Source of the DNA: Lysobacter capsici
Lineage (GTDB): Bacteria; Pseudomonadota; Gammaproteobacteria; Xanthomonadales; Xanthomonadaceae
Direction of reading: 5' to 3'
Length of the DNA stretch: 64,000 nt
NCBI RefSeq assembly: GCF_018732085.1
Contig: NZ_CP076103.1
Coordinates: 6,251,469-6,315,468 of the forward strand
A program made the translations under genes and the position numbers. The notes beneath the pieces are model-generated. The model was not told the origin of the DNA. It ran no database searches and saw only the letters and a program-made list of their open reading frames with translations. Shown in pieces: positions 7,952 through 17,622 of this stretch; position 1 is the first letter of the stretch; each line of letters opens with the position of its first letter.

Positions 7952-8659
7952 ATGAAAGCGCCCGCCTACCTCGACGACGCCCAGATCGAACGCCTGGCCG
8001 ACCTGCTCGACCAGCGCGCCGTGCCGCACAAGGGCTTCAACCTGGAAGCGCTGGACGGCTTTCTGTCGGCGCTGGTGGTGAGCCCCGCGCAACCCGAGGC
8101 CGAGCAATGGCACCCGGTGGTCTGGGGCGGCAAGGAACCGCGCTGGAACGACGAGGCCGAGGCCGCCGAGGTCCACGCCCTGCTGCAAGGCCACTGGAAC
8201 ATGGTCAGCGCGCGGGTCCGCTACGGCGACGACGACCTGCCCGACCACCTGGCCCCGCTGCTGTGGCTGCCGGAGGAACCCGAGACCGAACAGCCCGACG
8301 AACTCGACGTCGGCCGCGACTGGTCGTTCGGCTTCTTCCGCGCGGTCGAATTGAACGAGGCGGGCTGGGACCAGTGGCTCGACGACAACGACTGGATCGA
8401 CGAGATCTTCACCCTGTTCGACCGCCTCGCCAGCGGCGAAGTGATGGGCGAAGACCCGGAAGCGCCGGGCACCCCGATCAGCTACCGCGAGCGGCTGGAA
8501 ATCGTCGCCGGCCTGCCGGGCATGCTGGCCGACCTGCACCACCACCGCATCGAAGCGCTGACCCCGCGCAAACCGCTGCGCCGCGAAGACACCCCCGATC
8601 GCAACGATCCGTGTCCGTGCGGCAGCGGCAAGAAATACAAGAAGTGCCACGGGGCCTGA
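7952..8659 (+). CDS. UPF0149/YecA family protein with C-terminal SEC-C motif
   Basis: 235 residues. Residues 1-190 match the YecA/YgfB-type alpha-helical family (DDAQIERLADLLDQR, GFNLEALDGFLSALVVSP). The C-terminus is a zinc-binding SEC-C motif, DPCPCGSGKKYKKCHG, as in SecA and YecA. Family members associate with ribosomes or SecA-like clients in E. coli; the precise role here is unknown. The start is set at the ATG after GAGTCCCCCC; a longer in-frame extension to the left runs through the YchJ gene on the other strand and is not family sequence. It is divergently placed from the YchJ-like gene with a 69-base gap. Confidence 0.9.
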   Translation: MKAPAYLDDAQIERLADLLDQRAVPHKGFNLEALDGFLSALVVSPAQPEAEQWHPVVWGGKEPRWNDEAEAAEVHALLQGHWNMVSARVRYGDDDLPDHLAPLLWLPEEPETEQPDELDVGRDWSFGFFRAVELNEAGWDQWLDDNDWIDEIFTLFDRLASGEVMGEDPEAPGTPISYRERLEIVAGLPGMLADLHHHRIEALTPRKPLRREDTPDRNDPCPCGSGKKYKKCHGA

Positions 8660-8870
8660 TTCGCCGTGCGCGTGGCCGGCCTCCACGGATCCGGCCGCAC
8701 ACTCATGTCATCCCGTTGAACACGCATTGCGGCACACACTCGGCCGATCGCGACGGCATGCGCGTCGGCCGGCGGCTCGATCGCGCGTAGATCAGCGCCC
8801 CGCGCGATACCGATCCAGGCCGCGCATCGGGTATCGTCCGGACCGAATCGCCCGTCTCCGGACCGCTCGC

Positions 8871-9215
8871 ATGCGCGACACGCAACTGGGTTTCCACTAT
8901 TCCTGGTCGGATTTGCGTCCGGTACGGCCGCTGGTGCTGGCGGTGCTGCTGGCCGAACTCGTCGGCGCGGCGATCGGCTGGTCCAGCTTGTCGGCGCCCA
9001 GCGGGTTCGTGCGGTTGTGGTTCGGCGCCGCCCTGTCGGCGCTGCCTGGGTTTGCGCTCGGCCTGATCGTGCAATGGCTGTCGGCACGCGAGCGGTTCGC
9101 GACCCACCCGGTGTTGATCCGCCGCATCGGTTTGATCGCGACGCTGCTGACCACCCTGGCCGCCGGGCTGATGTTGATGCTCGGCCTCGACGCCGAATTC
9201 GGCCAATCCCGCTGA
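8871..9215 (+). CDS. Small inner-membrane protein, three predicted TM helices
   Basis: 114 residues with hydrophobic segments at about 21-40, 49-70 and 86-108, short loops, and an RxR-rich junction before the third. No domain recognised. The ATG choice follows the start of hydrophobic coding character; the upstream in-frame codons are Arg-rich. It is followed by the YkgJ-like gene in the same direction with a 96-base gap. Confidence 0.7.
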   Translation: MRDTQLGFHYSWSDLRPVRPLVLAVLLAELVGAAIGWSSLSAPSGFVRLWFGAALSALPGFALGLIVQWLSARERFATHPVLIRRIGLIATLLTTLAAGLMLMLGLDAEFGQSR

Positions 9216-9311
9216 CGTCCCGCTTTGCGCGGGCCCCCGAGCTGGATCGTGCTTGCGCCGACGATGGCGGTCGATGAGAAAATCGCGCTCATCTTCCCCG
9301 TACCCGACGTC

Positions 9312-9695
9312 ATGTCGTCTGCTGCCCACCCCTGCCTGAGCTGCGGCGCCTGCTGCGCCCGTTTCCGCGTCGCCTTCCACTGGAGCGAGACCGACGCGCA
9401 CCCGCACGGCGTGGTGCCCAGCGAACTCACTCAAGCGCTCGATCCGCACCGGGTCGCGATGCGCGGCACTTATGCCGGCGCGATCCGCTGCACTGCATTG
9501 AATGGCACGGTCGGCGTCGACGCGCACTGCGGCATCTATGCGCAGCGTCCGTCGCCGTGTCGCGAACTCAAACCTGCGTGGGAAGACGGAACCGCGAGTC
9601 CGCAATGCGACAAGGCGCGCGCGGCGTATGGAATGGCGCCGTTGTCGCCGCAGCTGTGGCGGACTCAGAGCACCGAGGTGTCTGAAGCCGGCTAG
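9312..9695 (+). CDS. YkgJ-like cysteine-cluster protein
   Basis: 127 residues. The cysteine cluster is typical of the YkgJ (UPF0153, zinc- or iron-chelating) family: PCLSCGACCARF at residues 7-18, then RCTALNG, HCGIYAQRPSPCREL and a final QCDKAR. The spacing CxxCxxCC...C...C...C is diagnostic. Members bind a metal; cellular role unknown. The start ATG is directly before the cluster (MSSAAHPC), and the upstream in-frame extension is not family-like. The 3' end overlaps the stop of a small leftward ORF. Confidence 0.9.
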   Translation: MSSAAHPCLSCGACCARFRVAFHWSETDAHPHGVVPSELTQALDPHRVAMRGTYAGAIRCTALNGTVGVDAHCGIYAQRPSPCRELKPAWEDGTASPQCDKARAAYGMAPLSPQLWRTQSTEVSEAG

Positions 9696-9838
9696 TCTTC
9701 GAGGTCGACTTGCAACCGGGAGTCGTTGTGACGATAGCGCCCCAGGCCGACCGCCTCGAACTCGTCATGACTCCGGCCGCAGACCGCCACCTCGAGCACC
9801 CTCAGCGCGCCGTTGATAACGCCGATATGTCCTGACAT
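9692..9838 (-). CDS. 48-residue ORF, possible tail of a decayed gene
   Basis: From an ATG at 9838 it reads MSGHIGVINGALRVLEVAVC and onward to DSRLQVDLED. It has protein-like composition and is not a shadow of a gene on the other strand for most of its length. Upstream, a different frame reads VVFVDGRLAYV immediately before, which suggests an original longer gene now broken by a frameshift near 9840. Its 3' end overlaps the stop of the YkgJ-like gene. It may be a remnant in the same leftward group as the DUF4288-like gene. Low confidence as a live gene. Confidence 0.35.
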   Translation of the reverse strand: MSGHIGVINGALRVLEVAVCGRSHDEFEAVGLGRYRHNDSRLQVDLED

Positions 9839-9969
9839 CGGACGTAGGCCAATCGGCCGTCGACGAATACGACTCCAGCATCGTGATCTGCGCTACGTCC
9901 TGCCGGCACCCATAGCAAAGAAGTTGTCGCAACAGTTCGCGCCAGCGCCTCAGTGGCGCCGATCCATCA

Positions 9970-10341
9970 TCATGGGCGCAACGCGGACAGCTTGCTTTCC
10001 TCCGGCAGCAGCTGCGCGGCGCGCTCCATCGGCTGCTTGCGCACGACGATGTCGTACCAGACTTCGTCGTCGTCGCATTCCGGCCCCAGTTCCAGCAGAT
10101 CCATTACCCCGACGAACTCGAAGAACACCCGATTGCCGTCGCTGTTGGAATAATCGTGTTGCGCTTTGCGCCCGCGCCGCTTCGCCTCGGCCAGCGCCTT
10201 GCGCGCGCCGGCGGCGTGGAACACGACGATTCGTTCCTCACAGGTCCGCATGATGCCGGGATCGGCGCCGATCATGACCCGGAACTGGAACAGCAGTTTG
10301 GCCGAGTAACGCAATTGAGCCGGGTCGATCGATGGATTCAT
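9970..10341 (-). CDS. DUF4288-like small protein
   Basis: 123 residues. The pattern LRYSAKLLFQFRVMIG followed by CEERIVVFHAAGARKALAEAKRRGRKAQHDY, then NRVFFEFVGVMDLLELG and DEVWYDIVVRKQPMERAAQL, fits the DUF4288 type (small alpha/beta proteins of about 90-120 residues). The ATG overlaps the stop of the upstream gene as ATGA, indicating translational coupling. Function is unknown; such proteins often sit in small accessory clusters. Family placement is from pattern memory only. Confidence 0.75.
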   Translation of the reverse strand: MNPSIDPAQLRYSAKLLFQFRVMIGADPGIMRTCEERIVVFHAAGARKALAEAKRRGRKAQHDYSNSDGNRVFFEFVGVMDLLELGPECDDDEVWYDIVVRKQPMERAAQLLPEESKLSALRP

Positions 10342-10547
10342 GGCGAAGCATCCTGTTTTCGCTGCGGCGAGTCCGGCGAGTCGAATATCGGCCGGATGAA
10401 ATAGAGCTGCTTGTGTCCCTTGTCTTCATACTTCTTTCGCAAATATTCGGCCGATGCGTTCGAATGCAAATATTCCATCGGGAATTCGTTGCCGTTGTCG
10501 TCCAGACGGTAAAGCCTCCACCGCGCTGGCCCCAGCTGATCGGACAC
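10338..10547 (-). CDS. Small hypothetical protein, probably the 3' part of a frameshifted gene
   Basis: From a GTG at 10547 it encodes 69 residues (SDQLGPARWRLYRLDDNGNE, YLHSNASAEYLRKKYEDKGH, KQLYFIRPIF). Good coding character continues in the same frame upstream of the GTG (DLEIVLRVLGLEESELPW) without a start codon, up to about 10600. There the gene in the next frame stops. The simplest reading is one original gene of about 210 residues broken by a one-base shift near 10600. It overlaps the DUF4288-like gene by ATGA. No family recognised. Confidence 0.5.
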   Translation of the reverse strand: MSDQLGPARWRLYRLDDNGNEFPMEYLHSNASAEYLRKKYEDKGHKQLYFIRPIFDSPDSPQRKQDASP

Positions 10548-10593
10548 CCAGGGCAGTTCGCTTTCTTCCAGGCCCAGAACTCGCAGAACGATC

Positions 10594-10977
10594 TCAAGAT
10601 CGCGCCGGGTACGCGCCCAGATCGGTTGCCGAAACCAACCGCAACCGGGGCGCCCATACGATCGCGCAGCCCTTCGCGCGAGCCAACAACGCCCGATGCG
10701 CCGTCACGACCGTGGCACGTTGCAGTACGTGGTAATCGGGAGCGAACGCCACGCGCGCCAGTTCGTTGAGCGAACGCCGTGCGGGGATCGGCCCGAACTC
10801 GGTAAAGCTGCCGCGAAAGTCCAGCCAATGCGAATCCCCCGGATCGGTGCGGCGGATGCCGATGACGCGTTGAAATCGCGTCAGCAGGGGACGCCAGTCC
10901 TCGTCCGCTGCCCAAATGCGCGAATCGTGCAAGGGACGTGGTTGGGTGAACAGCCAGATTCCGTGTCGACGCAGCAC
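10594..10977 (-). CDS. Hypothetical protein, probably the 5' part of a frameshifted gene
   Basis: From a GTG at 10977 behind AGGGAGG it encodes 127 residues, including GIWLFTQPRPLHDSRIW, GDSHWLDFRGSFTEFGPIP, ARRSLNELARVAFAPDYHVL and RAKGCAIVWAPRLRLVSATD, ending soon after DLGAYPARS. An alternative ATG at 11013 would add 12 residues. The frame closes just where the next gene's frame begins to look coding. See the frameshift finding. No family recognised; no signal or TM segment. Confidence 0.5.
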   Translation of the reverse strand: MLRRHGIWLFTQPRPLHDSRIWAADEDWRPLLTRFQRVIGIRRTDPGDSHWLDFRGSFTEFGPIPARRSLNELARVAFAPDYHVLQRATVVTAHRALLARAKGCAIVWAPRLRLVSATDLGAYPARS

Positions 10978-11247
10978 ATGCCCTCCCTGCGCTCGGGCCG
11001 CCGGAACTGGCATCGCCGCGAGCAGTGTGTTCGCAGTATCGCCGACGGCGGCCGGCTCCGGATCGGGCCGCATGCGCGCCGCGGCGCCTGCGGGCGCGAC
11101 CGCCTGAAACACAGCGACCCACCGCGCACTTTGCCTCGCCCCGCCCGAACCGCGACAATGGCGGGCCGGGTCGCAGCGCCATCGCGTCCCGCAAGGACCC
11201 TGCTCCGCCCCGTGCGCCCGCGCACGGTGGCCCCACTGGAGATCGTA

Positions 11248-12576
<1,329 letters not shown>

Positions 12577-12599
12577 TCGGGGCTTTGATGGGATTCGTG

Positions 12600-12629
12600 C
12601 AAAAGGGCGCTTCGGCGCCCTTTTGTTTT
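12600..12629 (+). terminator. Rho-independent terminator after icd
   Basis: Stem CAAAAGGGCGC / GCGCCCTTTTG with a TTCG tetraloop, followed by TTTTG. It starts 24 bases after the icd stop. Confidence 0.93.
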
Positions 12630-12655
12630 GCAACGCGTAAATCGGTTGCTACCTG

Positions 12656-12771
12656 TAGGAGCGGCGCGAGCCGCGACCGCGACATCACGCTTGCGTCGTA
12701 TCTGCGATGTCGCGGTCGCGGCTTGTGACCGAAGGAAATCCAGTAGGACGCCGCTCCTACAGGGGGCGCCC
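12656..12771. repeat. Paired GTAGGAGCGGCGCGAGCCGCG repeat, inverted
   Basis: The left half GTAGGAGCGGCGCGAGCCGC and GACCGCGACATC is answered by GATGTCGCGGTCGCGGCTTG and, after a 20-base insertion, GCCGCTCCTAC. The unit is the same as at 43650-44010, 53194-53297 and 56328-56391, a dispersed palindromic family typical of xanthomonads. Confidence 0.85.
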
Positions 12772-12780
12772 GATGCAACG

Positions 12781-12807
12781 AAAAGGCCCGGCGGAGGCCG
12801 GGCCTTT
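12781..12807 (-). terminator. Terminator for the leftward metallopeptidase gene
   Basis: Stem AAAGGCCCGGC / GCCGGGCCTTT, loop GGAG. On the minus strand it is followed by TTTTC. It lies 28 bases past the stop of the DUF4344-like gene. Confidence 0.85.
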
Positions 12808-12834
12808 CGCATGCAACGGTCGCCGCCAGCGCGC

Positions 12835-13869
12835 TCAGCGCATATACGGCGCCTGCGTATTGTCCACCTGCTTGCGCTGGATCTCTTCGATCTTGGCCCG
12901 CTCTTCCTCGGCGGTCATGCGGTGCTTGGGCGCGATGTTCGGCTCGATCAGGCGCATCCAGTTGCGGGTGATCTGCTTGCTTTCTTCCTCGCAGCGCAGC
13001 GCGCGCGCTTCGGGCAGGCGGCCGCTGGTGACGATGCGCAGGTACTTGCCCGGGTTGTGGCCGTAGACCATGCACTGCAGGTTGAAGTAACGCTGCGCGC
13101 CGACCGAATGTTCGTCGGCATAGGTCGCCATGTCGTGCTGGCCGTCGTCGGTGGCGATGAAGAAGGTCGCCGCCAGCTGCAGTTTCTGGGCGATGTCGCC
13201 GGCCGATTCGTCGGCGCTGACGAACGACAGCATCAAGGTCGTGGCGAGCTGGTCGACCGCGTCTTCCTCGCGGCCGGTCGAGGGCAGGTCGAGCATGTCG
13301 ACCAGCGCGTGGCCGGTTTCGTGCAGCATCAGGAAGCGCAAGTTGGCCATCAGGTAGTTGAGCTGATCGCGGGTGCTGCCGCCGCTGGCCTGGGTCATGG
13401 CCGCGCCCTGGCGGACCAGGAACTCGAGCATCTCGTAGCACAGCACGATGTCGCCCTTGTCCTTGGCGTAGAACGCGTTGACCGTGCCGCATTCGGCGGC
13501 GATGTAGTGGATCGGTCGCGGCAGGGTCAGCCAGCCGTCGAGCTGGTTGACCTCGGGCAGTTGCTTGAGCACGTCGATCTCGCGCGCCATGTTGTACATC
13601 GGCAACAGGTCGGGATTGCGCGGCGACACGTATTCGTAGGTGAAGTGGGTGCCGTCGGCTTTTTCGGCCGGCACTTCGGCGGCGACCGGCACCACGTCGG
13701 CCGGCGGCGTTATGGCTTCGACCGGCTTGACCGGCACCGCGGCCGCGGCGGCGATGGGCGCCACGACCGGTGCGGCGGCCTGCTTGGCCTGCCATGCGCT
13801 GTAACCCCAGATCGAGCAGACCGCGATCAGGGCCGCAGCGAGAATGCCGATGATGATCTTCTGTACCAT
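12835..13869 (-). CDS. Membrane-anchored DUF4344-like putative metallopeptidase
   Basis: 344 residues. N-terminal signal anchor or signal peptide at 5-24 (IIIGILAAALIAVCSIWGY), then an Ala/Val/Pro-rich linker to about 70. The domain from about 75 on contains HETGH at 183-187, an HExxH zinc-peptidase site, with a plausible third ligand in GREEDAVDQLA soon after. FHIAAECGTVNAFY-like and CYEMLEF segments match the DUF4344 style. Predicted periplasmic metalloprotease fixed to the inner membrane; substrate unknown. The longer in-frame start at 14034 is rejected because the ATG at 13869 begins the signal sequence exactly. It has its own terminator at 12781-12807. Confidence 0.85.
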   Translation of the reverse strand: MVQKIIIGILAAALIAVCSIWGYSAWQAKQAAAPVVAPIAAAAAVPVKPVEAITPPADVVPVAAEVPAEKADGTHFTYEYVSPRNPDLLPMYNMAREIDVLKQLPEVNQLDGWLTLPRPIHYIAAECGTVNAFYAKDKGDIVLCYEMLEFLVRQGAAMTQASGGSTRDQLNYLMANLRFLMLHETGHALVDMLDLPSTGREEDAVDQLATTLMLSFVSADESAGDIAQKLQLAATFFIATDDGQHDMATYADEHSVGAQRYFNLQCMVYGHNPGKYLRIVTSGRLPEARALRCEEESKQITRNWMRLIEPNIAPKHRMTAEEERAKIEEIQRKQVDNTQAPYMR

Positions 13870-14156
13870 GTGAGTGGCTCTTGTCAGGAATGGCGCGGGA
13901 CACGACGATCCCGATTCCGAGCGCACAAGACGCGGCTGACGATTGGACTTCCCCGATGGCCGTTCCAACCGGCGCCAGTTGCCTCCTTGCACCGTCGGGA
14001 TCGGATGGTACTCCGATATTTCTGAGGATTGCATCGAATTTTTGACAGTTGCGCTCGCCGAATTCCGGTCGGGCGCGGGCCTGCGGGCGATGGCGCGACG
14101 GATCGGCCCGGCGACGCACCGCGACCCTGCACGCGACGCTTTAAGGACGACACGAC

Positions 14157-14531
14157 ATGACCGACACCGACCTGCCCCTCGACGGCCCGTTCGCCGGCAT
14201 CGATCTCGATCAGGTCGACCCGTCGCTGCGACGCAGCTTCATCGAAGCGGCGCAGGATTTCGCCGAGGTGATCGCCGGCCGTTCGCCGCGCCATGCCGGC
14301 GAGGATCGCGAAGGGCCGGTGGCTTCCGACGGCGGCAGCCGCTGCTACCGCGGCCATGGCTACAGCGTGCTGGTGCTCAAGCGGCTGGCGCAATTCGGCG
14401 GCGTGGACGGGCTGGTGTACGGGCCGATCCTGAGCTTCGACGAAGCCTTCGGCCCGCATGAGCGGCAACTCAGCAGCACCCGTTTCTACACCTACGACGC
14501 CTTGCGCGCGTTGCTCGGCCGGTCGGCCTGA
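14157..14531 (+). CDS. Hypothetical protein, 124 residues
   Basis: Soluble and acidic at the N-terminus (TDTDLPLDGPFAGIDLDQVD). It has a helix SLRRSFIEAAQDFAEVIAG and a central CYRGHGYSVLVLKRLAQFGG with a hydrophobic core, and ends with TRFYTYDALRALLG. I recognise no family. It is followed after two bases by a membrane-protein gene, so the two are likely one transcript. GGACGACACGAC precedes the ATG. Confidence 0.7.
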   Translation: MTDTDLPLDGPFAGIDLDQVDPSLRRSFIEAAQDFAEVIAGRSPRHAGEDREGPVASDGGSRCYRGHGYSVLVLKRLAQFGGVDGLVYGPILSFDEAFGPHERQLSSTRFYTYDALRALLGRSA

Positions 14532-14533
14532 CT

Positions 14534-14989
14534 GTGCCGAGTTGGGCGCGCGGTGTTTGGTTGCTGTATATCGCCGTGACGCTGCCGGCGTGGGTGCATT
14601 GGCATTACGTGGTCGGCCGATTCGATCTGGCTTCGTTTAGCGATATGAGCCCGGCGCGGTTTCTCGGCGAACTGGCGCTGGTGGCGCTCGCGTTGTTCGT
14701 GGTGTCGGTGCTGCCGTGGTCGCTGTGGCTGGGCCGGCGACGGCGGCGGCATGGGCCGCGTCGTCGCGACGCCTGGATAGGCGCGCTCGCGATGGCCGCG
14801 GCCACGCTGCTTGCGCTGCACGTCAACCTCGCTGCATACGCGCCGTTCTACGGCAACACCTGGGCGCGGTGGGAGCCGACGTTCGAACTGGTCCTGCCGC
14901 AGTGGCCGTGGTTGCTGGCGAGTGTCTGGCTGACGGTTGCGCTGGAGATGGCGGTTTCGGCGCGTGCGCGGCAGCGATTGCAAAAATAA
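14534..14989 (+). CDS. Small integral membrane protein, about four TM segments
   Basis: 151 residues from a GTG start placed two bases after the upstream stop. Hydrophobic stretches lie at about 7-24, 46-65, 83-102 and 124-142, separated by an Arg-rich loop (GRRRRRHGPRRR) that should face the cytoplasm. No family recognised. Probably co-transcribed with the 124-residue gene before it. Confidence 0.7.
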   Translation: MPSWARGVWLLYIAVTLPAWVHWHYVVGRFDLASFSDMSPARFLGELALVALALFVVSVLPWSLWLGRRRRRHGPRRRDAWIGALAMAAATLLALHVNLAAYAPFYGNTWARWEPTFELVLPQWPWLLASVWLTVALEMAVSARARQRLQK

Positions 14990-15011
14990 AGCGTGCGGCG
15001 CCAATCAGAGC

Positions 15012-15141
15012 CCACTTTGTGAGGGGGCGGCGCTCGGCGCAGCGCGAGGCAGGCGCGAAACTATCGCGCGGGGGATTCGCTTTTTGCTCGCGTAGCAGGA
15101 GCAAAAGCAAATCCCCCCTGCCCCCCTTTTTCAAAGGGGGG
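15012..15141. repeat. Composite inverted-repeat element, copy 3
   Basis: The left end is degenerate (CACTTTGTGAGGGGGCGG). The internal GCGGGGGATTCGCTTTTTGC, the inverted GCAAAAGCAAATCCCCCC and the right end CCCCCCTTTTTCAAAGGGGG are intact. Same orientation as copy 1. Confidence 0.8.
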
Positions 15142-15235
15142 AAAAGCATGGGGTGCGAGGTGTGGCGAAGCGTTGGGGCGGAGAGTTGGAGGGAGATGCA
15201 GAGTTGTCGCGCCGATGGATCGAATGGCGTGTCGC

Positions 15236-15793
15236 TCAGCAATCGTTGTTCTCGTACACCGTCCGCTCAAGCTGATCGTCTAGCTTTTCGCGCTCGGCCT
15301 TGCCCACTGGTGTCTTGCTCAGCTGCACAGGCAGCAATCGTTCGCCGTCGGGGCTGATCCATTTGCCCTTGAGCATGCCGCTCTTGTCGGTCAGCATCAT
15401 CGCGCCGGTGACGCCGGTGCCCAGGCCCGATTCGACCAGGGCCAGGTGGCCCTTGCGATCATCGGTGGCCTGCAGCAGCAACCACTTCGATACGCCGTCG
15501 TAGCGGTAGATCGCGCTGATCAGGCGACGGTCGCCGCCGCAGGGCGCTGGTTCGCTCTTCAGGTACAAGCTCACTGGGCGCTCGCCGACGCGGCCTTTGT
15601 ATAAGGTCGTGGTGGTCGCATCGCGGCCTTCGACTTCGGCCGCGTTCGCCATCGGCGGCTGGATCGCCGCGCCCGCGCCGCACAGCAACGCGAGCACGCA
15701 CAGTGCCCGCATCCACGGCGCCTGCATCCAACGCGTCTGCGTTGCGCGTGTGTGTACCGCGCGCGGCGTCGACGTCCCGGTCGGGTGGCTCAT
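15236..15793 (-). CDS. Exported hypothetical protein, 185 residues
   Basis: An N-terminal segment is followed by a hydrophobic export signal at about 24-55 (MRALCVLALLCGAGAA then ANAAE). The mature domain has YKGRVGERPVSLYLKSE, ISAIYRYDGVSKWLLLQA and DKSGMLKGKWISPDGERLLP, alternating beta strands with one cysteine near the start and one at the end (ENNDC). Starting at 15793 puts 20 or so residues before the signal; the internal ATG of MQAPWMRALC would give a more usual signal peptide and may be the real start. It is divergent from aceK. No family recognised. Confidence 0.65.
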   Translation of the reverse strand: MSHPTGTSTPRAVHTRATQTRWMQAPWMRALCVLALLCGAGAAIQPPMANAAEVEGRDATTTTLYKGRVGERPVSLYLKSEPAPCGGDRRLISAIYRYDGVSKWLLLQATDDRKGHLALVESGLGTGVTGAMMLTDKSGMLKGKWISPDGERLLPVQLSKTPVGKAEREKLDDQLERTVYENNDC

Positions 15794-15870
15794 GATGGTT
15801 TCATCCGTAAACGAATCGATACGGCCGCGAGCATGCCACAGGCCCGCGACGGTCGCCGTACACTCGCGCC

Positions 15871-17613
15871 ATGGCCATCGCATCCGCCCCCATCGACGCC
15901 GCACCCGGCGAAGCCGAAGCCGTCGCCGGACAGATCCGCGACGCCTTCGCCGATTACCACGCGCGTTTCGCCGCGATCACCCGCCGCGCCCAGGGCCGGT
16001 TCGAACGCAGCGACTGGCAGGGCGATCGCGCCGACGCGGTCGAGCGCATCGAGCTGTACGACCGTTGCATCGCCGAGGCCAGCGATGCGTTGCAGGCGCG
16101 GCTGGGCGAGCGCGCGGGCGACCGGGTGCTGTGGTCGGCGGTGCATGCCGCGTATGCGCAGACCGTCGCGCCGCTGCTCGACGGCGAGTTGTACAAGACC
16201 TTCTTCAACACCCTGACGCGGCGGTTCTTCAAGACCCGCGGCGTCGACCCGTCGATGGAATTCGTCGCCCTCGACATCGAGCCGACCGATTCGATCACCC
16301 ACCCGGTCGCGCGCCACAGCTACGCGGTGTCGGAAGACCGGCTGGTCGAAACCTTCATGCGCGTGCTCGACGACTATCCGTTCGCGGTGCCGTACGCGCA
16401 TCGCACCCGTTGCGCGGCGGGGATCGCGGTGCGCCTGCAGGAGGATTTGCAGCACTGGGGCCCGCATCCGGTGCGCGCGGTCGAGCTGCTCGACACGGTG
16501 TTCTATCGCGAGCGGCGCGCGTACCTGATCGGGCGCGTGTTCGGCGAGCGTTCGTTCTCGCCGTGCGTGATCGCATTGGTCAACGAGGACGGCGCGCTCA
16601 AGGTCGACGCGGTGCTGACCGTGCGCAGCGAAGTCGTGCAGTTGTTCAGTTACTCGCGCAGTTATTTCCATGCCGACCTGGGCACGGTCGGCGATGCTGT
16701 GGTGTTCCTGCGCACCTTGCTGCCGGGCAAGCCGATCGACGAGTTGTACACCGTGCTCGGCCGCGCCAAGCAGGGCAAGACCGAGCGCTATCGCACCTTC
16801 TTCCGCCAGTTCGCGGCGCAGCCGGGCGAGCGGCTGATCCGCGCCGAGGGCGAACGCGGCATGGTCATGGCGGTGTTCACCCTGCCCAGCTATCCGCTGG
16901 TGTTCAAGATCATCCGCGACCATTTCGCTTACCCGAAGGAAGTCGCGCGCGAGGAGGTCGAGGCGAAGTATTCGCTGGTGTTCCATCACGATCGCGTCGG
17001 CCGGCTGGTCGATGCGCAGCCGTTCCGGTTCCTGCGCTTTCCGCGTTCGCGCTTCGCGCCGGACCTGCTCGACGAATTGCTAAGCACCTGCGCCAACAGC
17101 ATCAGCCTGGACGGCGAGGATCTGGTCTTGCACCTGTGTTATGTCGAACGCCGGCTGCGGCCGCTCAATCTGTACGTGCGCGAGCAGACGCCCGAGGCCG
17201 CGCGCGCGGCGGTGATCGACTACGGCCAGGCGATCCGCGATCTGGCCCTGAGCAACATCTTTCCGGGCGATCTGCTGCTGAAGAATTTCGGCGTGTCGCG
17301 GCATGGGCGCGCGATCTTCTACGACTACGACGAACTGTGCCTGGTCAGCGACTGCCGCTTCCGGCCGGTGCCGGCGCCACGCAATCACGAAGAGGAAATG
17401 GAATCGGGCGCGTGGTTCTACGCCCACGGCAACGACGTGTTTCCCGAGCAGTTCCCGCGCTTCCTCGGCCTGTCGCCGCCGCTGCTGGGCGCGTTGATGC
17501 ACGCGCACGGCGACATCTTCAAGGTCGAGTGGTGGAAGCAGGTGCAGGACGGGCTGGCCAGCGGGCAGCACAACGACGTGGCGCCGTATCCATCGCAGCG
17601 GCGCTTGCCGTGA
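15871..17613 (+). CDS. aceK: Isocitrate dehydrogenase kinase/phosphatase
   Basis: 580 residues, the usual AceK length. The bifunctional cytoplasmic enzyme phosphorylates the Icd active-site serine to send isocitrate into the glyoxylate shunt, and removes the phosphate again. The conserved stretch NIFPGDLLLKNFGVSRHGRA (about 460-480) and FYDYDEL (about 483) carry the family's kinase catalytic and metal-binding elements. The N-terminal regulatory half (FADYHARFAAITRRAQGRFE) is intact. No aceA or aceB is adjacent, unlike the enterobacterial aceBAK operon; icd itself is 3.3 kb upstream. Confidence 0.97.
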   Translation: MAIASAPIDAAPGEAEAVAGQIRDAFADYHARFAAITRRAQGRFERSDWQGDRADAVERIELYDRCIAEASDALQARLGERAGDRVLWSAVHAAYAQTVAPLLDGELYKTFFNTLTRRFFKTRGVDPSMEFVALDIEPTDSITHPVARHSYAVSEDRLVETFMRVLDDYPFAVPYAHRTRCAAGIAVRLQEDLQHWGPHPVRAVELLDTVFYRERRAYLIGRVFGERSFSPCVIALVNEDGALKVDAVLTVRSEVVQLFSYSRSYFHADLGTVGDAVVFLRTLLPGKPIDELYTVLGRAKQGKTERYRTFFRQFAAQPGERLIRAEGERGMVMAVFTLPSYPLVFKIIRDHFAYPKEVAREEVEAKYSLVFHHDRVGRLVDAQPFRFLRFPRSRFAPDLLDELLSTCANSISLDGEDLVLHLCYVERRLRPLNLYVREQTPEAARAAVIDYGQAIRDLALSNIFPGDLLLKNFGVSRHGRAIFYDYDELCLVSDCRFRPVPAPRNHEEEMESGAWFYAHGNDVFPEQFPRFLGLSPPLLGALMHAHGDIFKVEWWKQVQDGLASGQHNDVAPYPSQRRLP

Positions 17614-17622
17614 ACCTCGCGC

